Shown here in pieces: positions 47,501-57,582 of a DNA stretch of 64,000 bases. Origin of the DNA: Panicum virgatum (taxonomy: Eukaryota; Streptophyta; Magnoliopsida; Poales; Poaceae). The notes under the pieces are model-generated. The model saw nothing but the letters and a program-made list of their open reading frames with translations, searched no databases and had not been told where the DNA came from. Position numbers and translations under genes: made by a program. Location: positions 2,389,398 through 2,453,397 of the forward strand of contig NC_053143.1 of NCBI RefSeq assembly GCF_016808335.1, in the 5' to 3' direction. Within the stretch, counting starts at the first letter, position 1. Every line of letters starts with the position of its first letter.

Positions 47501-49203
47501 GCAAAGTTCATAGCTTCAACGACATTCAAGATTCCTAGCTGAAGAGATTGAACAAGAAATTAAACCACGAGAAGACCAGGTGCATTGTGCAGGCAGTACA
47601 CTCAACAACTAAAATGTGTATGTGCGCTTGTCCAGTGCAGGCATGATTACACATTTTTTTTGTATTACCTTTCTTGATGCAAGTATGTCGCCTTTTAGTG
47701 GTAGGTTTCCAGTAACACGATCTGATTGTGCAACTGAAAGTCCTGATGGACATCCAATACTGTAGAATTTGACAGCATTTAAATGTCCAAGTCTCAAAAT
47801 TTGTTCTATAAATTTCACTTAATTTAGCAAGGAATACATACCCCTGAGGTGGTGTTTGATACAATAATGTATGGAAGCAGAAGTCAGCAAATACTAGACC
47901 GTCATTGGATTCAGTTGTTGCTTGATATTTTGAAGCAATGGTGGCATCCACCTTATGTATGTTACATTCACCGATAGCCTGGAAGACAATAGAAGCAAAT
48001 TTAGAAGGGAAAAAACATGTGAGTGCTATAGAATGTATGCACTACAGGGCAAAAAGGCAGATAAAATACTTCACAGATTGTTAAAATGCAATCACTCCAG
48101 AAGGGACATGACAAACCTTTGTCACAAGCCTCAAGATGATCCCTTGATGATGACCTGGAACATTTGATATATTGGTCAAGAAATCAGGAGCAATGTTTCC
48201 TTTCTCCTGTTACAAAGCGGTAAGCGGATACAGTTAAGTTTTGCAGAAATGGTGAAGCAGTTCCAGAGAAAATTAGAGATTTAACAAAGGAAACGAGAAT
48301 ACCTCTGTTGGCAGGCGTTCAAACGCCATCTCCATATATACGACACAGAAGTTTCGGACAATTGTTGAGGAAGCAGATTCTGTATAAATCTTCCATAAAT
48401 CCAGCATCGGCAGTGGAATCTCAGGCCTGTGCTTCACCCTTTTGTTAATGTGGCTGAGAATTTCCATAACCTGACCAAATCCAAAAAAAAAGAATCGGTG
48501 TCACACTTATTAACACCAATCCATAAAGCATGCGTAAAACATTGAAAACAATAGCTATGCTCCTTTACCAGAGAGCAGCCACATGTAGTACCACTACTGA
48601 GTAACAGAGCAGAACCTGAACGGGTTTAGGATACTTTAAATCAAGGTTTAGGCACTCCGCAAATGCAGGATATTAGAAAGATCAGTGTAGAACACCACCA
48701 TGGGTGTTCTAACTGTGTAAACTGTTAATGGTAGACGAGGATATGCAACTCTTGCGAGCCCATAATAGACCCAATTTTGCAGATAAAAACTAATGGAAAC
48801 GATTGCCACCGGTAAAATTAAGTAGCAAACCCACAGTCCAACCGCAGAAACTGAAATTTCATCACCGCGTGAGCAATACGTGACATCACGAAGGAACAAA
48901 CCCATCTAACTGAAGAGGGAGAGCGTCCCCCATGGCACACACTGAAATTCAGATCGGGCAAGCGGCTGGGAGAGGAGGCGAGGCGCGGTCTGGTGCGCTT
49001 ACGAGCTTGCGGACGGCAGGAGCGGGGGAGGCGAGCGAGGTGATGGCGTAGGGGAGGACGCGCGCGAGCACCGGCGCGAGGCGGGCGTCGTCGGCGAGGG
49101 CCAGCCGCGTGAGCATCCGGTCCAGGGCGTCCAACCTCTCCGCGTCCGTCTGCTCCGCGGCGGCCGGAGCGGGCGCGGCCGCCGGCGCCGGCTGCTCCGC
49201 CAT
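26520..49203 (-). CDS. ECM29: ECM29-type proteasome adaptor/scaffold protein
   Basis: Large HEAT/ARM-repeat protein that binds the 26S proteasome and controls its assembly. Thirty-five exons join in phase to 5454 nt (1817 aa), close to the family length: 49203-49003, 48470-48303, 48206-48117, 47978-47842, 47759-47669, 47538-47456, 47370-47264, 47127-46975, 46450-46386, 46245-46158, 45987-45909, 45825-45717, 44938-44879, 42553-42435, 41647-41272, 41192-41008, 40916-40847, 40488-40338, 39736-39567, 39489-39148, 38612-38445, 38358-38065, 33569-33393, 33242-32979, 32575-32477, 32380-32196, 31712-31377, 31238-31085, 30977-30867, 30747-30580, 30106-29980, 29489-29331, 29197-29094, 28994-28935 and 26723-26520. 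It starts MAEQPAPAAAPAPAAAEQTD and ends TLPGITMATD. Conserved blocks include VMEILSHINKRVKHRPEIPL, GRHPKILELLPQIQ, RGAAFGFSKIAKQAGEALQP, SDPKKSIDEHYDVIVEDLL and KNSLDILVPRLAQMV. The intron 45908-45826 uses a GC donor (CAG|GCATGA). No stop or frame change was found despite many intronic insertions. I identify the family from memory of the plant orthologues. Confidence 0.9.
26879..27728. mobile_element. Non-autonomous hAT-like element in the last ECM29 intron
   Basis: 850 bp with termini TCAGGATGC and GCATCCTGA and an 8-bp target duplication CATACAGG (26871-26878, 27729-27736). GGGTTGA/TCAACCC repeats lie near both ends. The interior (about 27010-27560) is GC-rich and partly open on the minus strand but matches no family I know; it may be a captured gene fragment. 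Confidence 0.82.
28350..28778 (-). mobile_element. 429-bp TRIM (terminal-repeat retrotransposon in miniature)
   Basis: Read on the minus strand: 5' LTR 28778-28664 (115 bp, TGTTGGTG...CTCCATCA), a primer-binding site TGGTATCAGAG directly next to it (28663 downward; complementary to initiator Met tRNA), a short interior, a polypurine tract CTGCGGGGGGG, and a 3' LTR 28452-28350 (103 bp). A perfect 5-bp target duplication GCTTT flanks it (28345-28349, 28779-28783). The interior contains a direct duplication of about 50 bp (GCAGTCTGAACTACCGGCGC...) and a run of about 17 C at 28515. There is no coding sequence. Confidence 0.9.
31797..32168. mobile_element. 372-bp palindromic MITE in an ECM29 intron
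   Basis: The ends GGGAACATATCTGGTGGAAAC and GTTTCCACCAGATATGTTCCC are inverted repeats and nearly the whole element folds back (arms with CTCGACTTCGTTTG...AAATTTGTTA). An 8-bp duplication AAGATTTA flanks it (31789-31796, 32169-32176). The element ends only about 27 bp from the ECM29 exon at 32380-32196. Confidence 0.88.
34215..34412. repeat. 40-bp tandem repeats inside the 5' LTR (five units)
   Basis: About five units of a repeat of about 40 bp containing CAGATGGGTCCGGGACCTCC and ACGTGCCATCCGGACTCC. The matching 3' LTR array has about four units, which accounts for the 40-bp length difference between the LTRs. Confidence 0.85.
36831..36987. repeat. 40-bp tandem repeats inside the 3' LTR (four units)
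   Basis: The same repeat as in the 5' LTR, here about four units, with scattered substitutions. Confidence 0.85.
39808..40311. mobile_element. Non-autonomous hAT element with CGACTAGTCG repeats
   Basis: 504 bp with ends CCATGTTTTC / AGATAACATGG and an 8-bp target duplication GTAGACAT (39800-39807, 40312-40319). Both sides carry many copies of CTAGTCG/CGACTAG and GCGATTAGTCG, arranged as subterminal repeats. No coding sequence. It lies in an ECM29 intron. Confidence 0.88.
41700..41833 (-). other. Coding-looking island in an ECM29 intron
   Basis: The minus strand reads LSNELRTVGDLAYHTRMLKK and continues ILDYDSDTLAHLF, preceded by a CAG and open for about 40 codons. It is not needed for the ECM29 frame: the exons on either side (42553-42435 and 41647-41272) join in phase without it. 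I cannot assign it. It could be an exon fragment moved here, or chance. Confidence 0.35.
42597..42744. mobile_element. Short hAT-like MITE with GCCTAGGCG repeats
   Basis: About 148 bp with ends ATGTTCTTA / TAAGAACAT and at least four CGCCTAGGCG-type palindromes between. The flanks GACAACCA and GACAACTA form an 8-bp duplication with one mismatch. The boundary is uncertain by one or two bases. It lies in an ECM29 intron. Confidence 0.72.
42882..43848. mobile_element. Non-autonomous hAT-like element with GTATCCG repeats and GC-rich core
   Basis: 967 bp with a perfect 8-bp target duplication GTTCCAAC (42874-42881, 43849-43856). GTATCCG/CGGATAC and CCGATAC motifs crowd both ends. The core at 43080-43530 is GC-rich with imperfect 30-60-bp repeats (GGGCAGCGGCGGCC, CGAGGTGGAGGGGGCGG). 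Open frames there are low-complexity and not convincing. It sits in the same ECM29 intron as the 148-bp element upstream. Confidence 0.82.
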
Positions 49204-49799
49204 TTCCCCGCGCTGGTGGGTGTTGCGGGAGTCGCCGCCTCGCCGGCGTTCCCTTCTTCCGGCGCAAGAAGGTGGGCAGGGGAGACTGGAGGAGTCGATG
49301 CTAGTCGGGTTCGAGTCCAACCGTTCGTAGAAACAGAACCCGTGCGAGTCGGACGGAACTCGTGACGGAACCCGTTCGTGAGTGTTTTTTAGGGGCGTGG
49401 CAAACAGCTTAGTTGCACAGCTCTCAGATGTTGCGATGTGTATTTCTTGGGGTGGCAACACCCTTTATGTTTGGATGATGTTAATGGATTTTAAATGATA
49501 TATGAATCTTGTGCTATTTTCTCATTCTGTGCTAGGGTACAACTTGCAATTATGCCGAACGGGGCTCGTTACTGTCACTGAAAGCTTTATCATGTTTTTT
49601 TTTCGTGATGAAACTAAGATTTATTCATGTTATCGAAGAAAAGAAAACTTTATTCTCATGATGAAAACTTGAAAATGATAATTTCAGGCTCATTTCTCCA
49701 TGTTTAAGCGAAATCTCTATCCATGTCATGATGCACGTGCAGCAGTTCTCTTCACTCTGTATGGCGTATGCTTGTATGCTTCGACTCTTGTCCAAACCT
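49204..49799. other. ECM29 promoter side and BAHD 3' flank
   Basis: Upstream of the ECM29 ATG and downstream of the BAHD stop codon, both on the minus strand. No transposon and no other gene was seen. No clear TATA box for ECM29. Confidence 0.4.
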
Positions 49800-49898
49800 T
49801 CAGTCGATGGTGTAGACGATGTCCCCGAGCACCTCGGCGTGCTTGTGCCACAGCGACACGAAGACGTCCACCCCTCCCGCCGCCTTCCCCAAGCCGGG
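49800..49898 (-). pseudogene. C-terminal fragment of the split BAHD acyltransferase
   Basis: The minus strand reads PGLGKAAGGVDVFVSLWHKH, then AEVLGDIVYTID and TGA (stop at 49802-49800). It matches the usual BAHD ending (a Gly-Gly-Val-Asp segment, then a helix with His-Ala-Glu). The preceding part of the gene is at 61627-60585, on the other side of the 10.7-kb gypsy element. The two parts meet in the same frame (GVVVL followed by PGLGK). Confidence 0.85.
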
Positions 49899-52553
49899 GA
49901 TAACAGTGCGAGTTATGGGCAGACGGTCCGCCCCTGCTCGTCCAACTCATTTTTATCCTGAACAAAGCCTCCTCTCTTTTCTCTTCTTATCCATTTCTTC
50001 CCCAACCCGACCCCTCTCCTCTCCTAGGCGCCATGGGGGAGCCCCCATAGCTCCTTTCCCATTTGAAGCCTCCACCCTCGCCGGAGCTTCGTCGGAGGTC
50101 GTCGTCGCCGAGCTCCACCGCCTAGCCATCATCTTCTTCCCCGGGATCGAAGTTTCCCCCAAGTTTTCCCAAGTTCTTCTTCCTCTACTTTAAGGACAAG
50201 GTCAAACCCGAGCTCAAGCTTCCCCAAGGCCACTCTACTCCAACTTGTGGCACCTCACCGGAGTCTTAGCCATCGCCGGTGAGCTCTCTTCCTTCCCGAA
50301 TCATCCTCTCTTCTCTAGGGTTTGAGTTCTAGTGTTTTATTTTGGATTTCTTCACCATTGTTGGTCTAGAGCTTCCAAATATCGATTCCCATCAAATCCA
50401 TCTCTTGGAATGAGTCCTAGACACTCCTAGAAGCCTTTAGGAACAAACCCCGACCAAAGCCGTGGCCGGACTTGTCGCCGGCGGCCTCGCCAGTGCGTCT
50501 CTGAGTTCTTGCGAACGGTCCGCTCGAACCCGGCGGACGGTCCACCACTTGCACATCCAAACCACCAGAAACATCGCAGAAAATTGTTTTCTAGTCCGTT
50601 GAACGGCGGACGGTTCGCCCTTCACCCGCGGACGGTCCGCAATTCATTTCCAAATCCCACTCAGAAACGGTGTGTTTCTGGAACCCAATCTGCCTTTGTA
50701 CGGCGGACGGTCCGCGGTACAGTACCGGACGGTTCGCAGTGCATTTTTTGACAAATACATAGAATCAAACCTTTTCTGGAACCCGTCTCAAATTTCACCG
50801 GCGGACGGTCCGGGCCTACGGACGGTCCGTGGTTACTGTAGCACTGCGCCCAATCAGCTTTTCTGTTTTGATGCATTTGCATGTCTCATCTTGTATAATT
50901 CATATAAAATTACATATAGCTCAGAATAATGTGAAATAAATTTTGTTAGCTTTATTATGATGTCAAGAATCAACTAAAATTATGTTTTACCCCAAGACAA
51001 TTAAATTAACTATTTGAATAATTAATGTGTCATCTCATGTCTTTTGTAACTCATTCATGGCATATTTATTTATCAAGTATCATTGCACTTGTGTAGAGAC
51101 CGAAGCGCCAACTCAAGTGGAGGTTGAGACCGAGCCGGAGTCCGTCATCGACGACACTTCTTTGGTGAACCAAGGCAGGCACCCAAGCATCTTTTTACCC
51201 TGTTTTGGATCAATTAAAATATTTGAGTCTTATTTGTGCATAAGTCTATGGTATAAATATTTGCTTAGCTCCTATCTTATGCATTACCTTCCTTGATTTA
51301 GAATAAATCCTTTTAGGTGAGTATGTTTGTGTAGGCGTCCCGATTTAATTGCTTATTCATGCTTAGTTCCAGTAGAAGTTGGGAGGTGGCAAGGTCACCA
51401 CCACCCGCGAGCAATAGGTTGCTTGCTTAATTCTTAAAAGTTGAACCACTTGTAATATGATGCGGACTTGAGCATGAATGGTAAGGTCAAGTGAGATGGA
51501 GCTCACTTGGCTTAGTGTTTGCTGGGGTTGATTAAGGCCTGTGACCCCATCGCTTTGATACTTGAGCACTTATGCGTACAGATCACATACCAAATTATGG
51601 GAATGGTAAGCCAATTACCATAAGTCACACTTTGCATTGACCGGATTTGGTGCGGGGTTGGTTGAGGTGTGATCGGCCGTCGTGTGGTGCATCTAACCAT
51701 TCCGACCGTTCGTTCATAGTCGAGTGTGGTTATGCGAAAGGTTGAGGGCATGATTCAACCCTTATCCTAGGCCAAGGGTATGGGCGTTGGGCTTGCGCCT
51801 CGTGTGGGAAAAGTTGTACCCCCTGCAGGGTTTTTCATCTATTGCGATAGCCGGGCTCCATGGTTAAGGAGCAAGCTCTTGTACTTTGACCTTGGGTGTA
51901 GAGTTACCGATTGAAGTTCATGGAAGATTGGACTTGCTCACATGATGATCATCTTTACTTTATGCAATTTGATTGGTGTATTGCTAATAGGATAGAAGCA
52001 TTTTGCTTATCATAACTTTATCAAATGCTTTTATGCAAAATTAATTACCTTACCAATTTCCTTGCTACTAGCCAAATGCATCCTCCTTAAGAGTCGGGTT
52101 TTAGACCTTTATTGGATAAGCCCTGCGGAGTACCCTTTGTACTCACGGTGCTGCCGTTAAGTTGATGCAGGTGAGCCTCAGCAGGAGCCCGTCTTTGGGT
52201 ACTTCTACCGCGTGGACGGTGGAGCGAATGAGAGCTGAAGGCTGGTGGTTGAAGTAGAGCACTATCTCCATATAGTGTTCTCTTCTAGGTTGTATTCGTA
52301 GAGACATAATTAAATATTTTCGCTGCAAAACTCTAAACTTGTAATATAGTTACTTGAATCTATTTATGTAAGAGACTTCTGTGTATGAATATGCTTGTAT
52401 GTGATGGTGTTCTCAAGTTGTGCTTAGTGAGGTGTGTCATCTTGGGCATGTTCAGGACGCATCTCAAGGACTACCGGGGTTATTCTCTTTTAATTGGGTG
52501 AATCAATGGATGATGACCCGATTAAATGGGTTTAACTTGGGCGGTTCCTCACA
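49899..52553 (+). repeat. 5' LTR of the gypsy element (about 2.65 kb)
   Basis: Matches 59115-60584 except for a segment of about 1.2 kb (about 51115-52330) present only here and about 20 bp near the left end present only in the 3' copy. At least seven copies of the palindrome-like CGGACGGTCCGC lie at 50515-50830. The LTR ends GGCGGTTCCTCACA. Confidence 0.85.
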
Positions 52554-52556
52554 GCG

Positions 52557-52574
52557 TGGCATCAGAGCAGGTTT
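52557..52574 (+). other. Primer-binding site of the gypsy element
   Basis: TGGCATCAGAGCAGGTTT follows the 5' LTR by three bases (GCG). It resembles the initiator Met tRNA site (TGGTATCAGAGC) with one change. Confidence 0.8.
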
Positions 52575-53149
52575 AGCATTCTATGCATGGTTTTCTCACT
52601 AAAACTTGATGTGAGGTACGTTAGACATAGGTTGGGTTCACTAAAAATTAATACTACTAAAATTTTGAATTTTCTAAGAATAGATAGAGCTTGTCTTGTC
52701 TTATGGGCTGCATATAAGATGAATTAAATTTGTGGCGGTTCTTGAAGATGGCGTCATGTCATCATATTTCATTTTTTTGCATGCATGCATTCATAGCATC
52801 TTGTGGGTGATATGTGTCTCTATGTTCATCTTCCTCAATTCTTGTTGTTTAATCTTCTAGATACCATATATCTAAGATTTTCTTTATCAACTTCCAATCC
52901 AACATCATCTTCTCACACAATTGTGGTTGATATTACATTATTGTGCAATTTTTGTACGATTATGTTCCATCAATTTTCTTTCCCACTTGTCGCTAATCTC
53001 AATTGTGGTTGGCGCAGGATGGCTGATCCTAATGCGCCGGGGGGTTGGGCGCCGATGGAAAGCAGTTGCCTCAACCTCCTCCCTTGCACCCAGCTGTTGT
53101 GGAGCTTCTTAGAAGGTTGGAGGATAGTCGCCAAACTTAGAATCAAATC

Positions 53150-56100
53150 TTGCAGACTCTAGTGCAGAGCATGGCCAACCAAGGTGGCGGTGGTAACCCA
53201 TGTCGTGTCTATCCCGCTTTTCTTGCTACTGAACCTCCCATTTTTCAAGGGTCAAAGGAACCATTGGATGCTGATTTTTGGCTTAGTGCCATTGAGGAAA
53301 AATTTGGACTATTTCCATGTGATGATCAAGAAAAAGTTGCTTTCGCGGCTCATCAACTCCGTGATGCCGCGGAAGTATGGTGGAAAAGTTACAAGGCTCA
53401 AATTGCTCAAGGTCATCAAATCACTTGGGATGAATTCCGCCAAGTTTTTAGAGCCCATCATATTCCTGCGAGTGTGGTCGCTATCAAGAGGGAAGAATTT
53501 CTCAAGTTGACTCAAGGGAATAGGTCCGTGCAAGAGTATACTCATGTCTTCAACTATCTTTCTCAATATGCCTAGGATGATGTCTCCACTGATGAGAAGA
53601 AGCAGCACCAATTTATGAATGGATTATCCTTGAAGCTAAAGAGTCACCTCTCCGCTCATGATTTTAATGATTTCAATCACATGGTAAACAAGACAATCAA
53701 GTCCGAGCATGATATGAATGCACTTGAGGCGGACAACCGCAAGAGGGCTGTCCCATCTTCCTATTGTGGTAGATCCCAACGTGCACGCACGAGCCCTACT
53801 CCTCCACCCCGAGTTCCGGGTTATGGTGCTCCTCAGCCTATGTGGATGGCCCGTCACCCTCCGGCTCCTCAAGGTCAAGTTCAACGCTCTATGGGACAGC
53901 CGGGAGGCGGTGGTGGAATTGTTCCCCGTGGTCCATGTTACAATTGCGGTGGGCAAGGTCATTATAGCTGAGAGTGTCCCTCTCCCAAGAAAGATGGAGC
54001 TAGTAATGTTTCAAATCAGCCCACTCCTCCTCAACCCAACCGCCAAGGCAACAAAAATGGACAAGCTCCCAAGCGAGGTAGGTTGAATCATATCTCCGCC
54101 GAAGAAGCTAGTGAGGATGAGCAAGTGCTTGTTGGTATGGTTTCCATCAACTCAATTAATACCCGAGCATTATTTGACTCTGGTGCTTCACATTCTTTTA
54201 TGAGTAGAAGGTTTGCTATAGAACATCAACTTTCTATTAGAAAGGTTCATACTTCTTTTCATATTGAGGCTCCTGGTGCAACTTTAGTGACTAATGAGGT
54301 GGTCAATCTAGCTCATCTTGATGTTATGGGACTCACTTTCTCAATAAATTTCTTGATTATTGATTTAGAAGACTTGGATGTCATCATTGGCATGAATTGG
54401 ATGTCTAGGCATGATGGAGTTATTCGATGCAATCCTCGCTCTATTGAGCTTAAACACCCATCCGAAGTCCGGATTATCCTTTTTCTTCATAAGAAGGGTG
54501 GTCCAAAACTCTAAGCACTTAATGCCTTAGTCATACCGGAGTTAGAGGCAATTCCGGTTGTGTGTGAGTTTTCTGATGTTTTTCCTGAAGAATTACCGGG
54601 GATGACTCCCGACCGGGATATTGAGTTTGTTATTGACTTGCTTCCCGGAACGGCCCCGATTTATAAAAGGGCATATAGAATGTCGTCGGATGAATGGATG
54701 GAATTGAAGAAGCAATTGGAGATATTACTTAAGAAAGATTTCATTCGCCCAAGCACCTCACCATGGGGATGCCCGGCCTTGTTTGTTGAGAAGAAGGATA
54801 AGACCTTGCGTATGGTGGTGGATTATCGACCTTTGAATACAGTGACAGTAAAGAATAAATATTCTCTTCCTAGGATTGATATCCTTTTTGATCAACTAGT
54901 TGGAGCTAAATTCTTTTCTAAGATTGATCTTCGTCTGGGCTATCATCAAATCAAAATCCGTGAAGAAGATATTCCAAAGACTGCCTTCTCTACTAGATAT
55001 GGACTTTATAAATATACTATTTTGTCTTTTGGATTGACCAATGCCCCAGGTTACTTCATGTATCTAATGAATTCTATCTTCTTTAAGTAAATTGATGTTT
55101 TTGTGATCATTTTCATTGATAATATTCTCATTTTCTCTAAGACTGAGGAAGAGTATGCTGAGCATCTCCGCATTGTTCTTCAAAGACTTCGTGACCATCG
55201 TCTCTATGCTAAGTTTAGTAAGTGTGAATTCTAGCTCAAGAAAGTATCTTTTCTTGGACATGTTTTATCTGAGAATGGTATTGAGGTTGATCCTAGCAAA
55301 GTGGAAAATGTGCTCAATTGGGCGCAACCTCAAAATGTCAAGGAGGTGAGAGGTTTTCTTGGACTTGCTGGTTATTATCGTAGGTTCTTTGAAAATTTCT
55401 CCAAGATTTCCAAGCCCCTGATTGAATTACTGAAGAAGGATGTTCCCTTCAAGTGGACCGATGCATGTGAAAGAGCTTTCCAAACTCTTAAGACCAAGCT
55501 CATAACTGCTCCTGTTCTTGCTCAACCGGATACTACGAAGAATTTTGATGTTTATTGTGATGCTTCAAGAATTGGACTTGGGTGTGTCCTTATGCAAGAA
55601 GGCCGAGTTATTGCCTATGCATCCCGACAATTGAGGCGCCATGAAGAAAATTATCATACCCATAATCTTGAGCTTGCCGCTGTTGTGCATGCTCTCAAAA
55701 TTTGGTGTCACTATCTCCTTGGAAAGACTTGCAATATCTATACTAATCATAAAAGTCTCAAATATATCTTCACTCAAGCAGAGCTCAATATGAGGCAAAG
55801 AAGATGGCTCGAGCTAATCAAGGATTACAAATTAGAAGTTCATTACCATCCTGGCAAGGCTAATGTGGTCGCCGATGCCTTAAGCCGCAAGGCACAATGC
55901 CATTGCTTGCGTGCCTATCTCGGAGTTAACACACTTTGTAAAGATTTTCGAAAGCTCAATCATTCTATGGTTGAGCATGGCTCGCTTGCTTCTTTTGTTG
56001 TCACCTCTAATCTTATAAAGGAAATTAAAAAAGCTCAAGGGAAAGATCCAGGCATGATCAAGATAAGGGCTAGAATGTCAGAGGATAAGATGAAGTGTTT

Positions 56101-57502
56101 CAAACTTGATGATGAAGGAATCTTATGGTTTGGAAAACGGCTTGTGGTTCCCAAAAATCTTGAGCTTAGAAAGAAAATTCTTGATGAAGCTCATGAATCT
56201 CAATTCTCCATCCATCCTGGAAGCAACAAAATGTATCAAGATTTGAGGAAGAATTTTTGGTGGACTCGCATGAAAAGGGAAGTGGCTCGCTATGTGGCCG
56301 AATGTGACGTTTGCCAAAGAGTGAAGGCCGGACATCTCAAACCGGCTGGAACTCTTCAATCCCTCCCTATACCCTCTTGGAAGTGGAAAGATATCTCTAT
56401 GGATTTCATCACTAGCTTGCGTCGTACTTCTCATGGTTATAACTCCATTTGGGTTATTGTTGATCGACTCACCAAATCTGCTCATTTTCTTCCGGTTAAG
56501 ACCAACTATGCAGTGGAAAAATATGCAGAGTTATATCTCACCAAAATTGTATGTCTTCATGGAGTTCCAAAATCCATTGTCTCAGATAGAGGTCCTCAAT
56601 TCGCTGCTCAATTTTGGAAAAGTCTTCATGATGCTATGGGCATGAATATCTCTTTTAGCACTGCTTATCATCCTCAAACTGGTGGGCAAACCGAAAGGGT
56701 CAATCAAATTTTTGAAGATATGTTGAGAGCTTGTGCCATTATTTGTGGGAAGTATTGGGAAACTTGTTTGCCTTTTGCTGAGTTTTCCTATAATAATAGC
56801 TATCAAGCAAGCATTGGGATGTCACCTTTTGAAGCCTTGTATGGGCGGAGTTGTAGAACTCCTCTCAATTAGTCAGAATCTGGGGAACGACCACACTTTG
56901 GCCCATACATTGTTATGGTGGCGGAAGAGAAAGTAAAAATCATCAAGGAAAAATTACGTGCTGCTCAGTCCCGCCAAAAGCACTATGCAGATCAAGGGAG
57001 ACGCCCTTTGGAATTTCAAATTGGTGATCATGTTTATCTCAAAGTTAGTCCATTTAAGAGCACTCAAAGATTTCAAGAAAAGGGTAAGCTTGCTCCTCGC
57101 TGTGTTTGGTCCATTTTGGATCCTTGCAAGGCGTGGGGCAATGGCTTATCAATTGGAGCTCCCTCAATCTTTATCATCTATACATGATGTGTTTCATGTG
57201 TCTCAGTTGAAAAAGTGCCTTAGGATTCCTATTCAATACATGATGTGTTTCATGTGTCTCAGTTGAAAAAGTGCCTTAGGATTCCTATTCAAATGGCTAA
57301 TATTGAAGAATTGGATATTCAACCCAATCTCTCTTACAAGGAGCATCCTATTAAAATTCTCGACCGGGACGAGAAGAAAATTAAAAATAAAACCATCAAA
57401 TTTGTGAAGGTTCAATGGAGTCACCACTCCGAGCGTGAAGCCACTTGGGAGTTAGAAGATCAACTTAAAAATTCCTATCCAAATCTTTTTGTGGGTAAGT
57501 GA
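53150..57502 (+). pseudogene. gag-pol of the gypsy element, interrupted by stops and frame changes
   Basis: Order along the strand: gag (53150 to about 53990, WWKSYKAQIAQGHQITWDEF and a CCHC-type knuckle CYNCGGQGHYS); aspartic protease (DSGASHSFMSRRF, about 54178); reverse transcriptase ([43 protein letters not shown]); RNase H ([17 protein letters not shown], about 55547); integrase ([49 protein letters not shown]); and a chromodomain-like end (VQWSHHSEREATWELE, about 57410). In-frame stops occur at about 53573, inside the gag knuckle (about 53969), near 54512, 55088, 55232 and 56870. The frame changes near 57100-57250, where a 56-bp segment is tandemly duplicated (57181-57292). The element cannot encode a complete polyprotein. 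RT has FIDN where FIDD is usual. Confidence 0.9.
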
Positions 57503-57582
57503 ATTTCTTTAAGGTTCTATGTTCTAATTTAAGGTTCTATATTCTAATTGCTCATGTATTATCCTTTCTGCTGGAAAAATGC

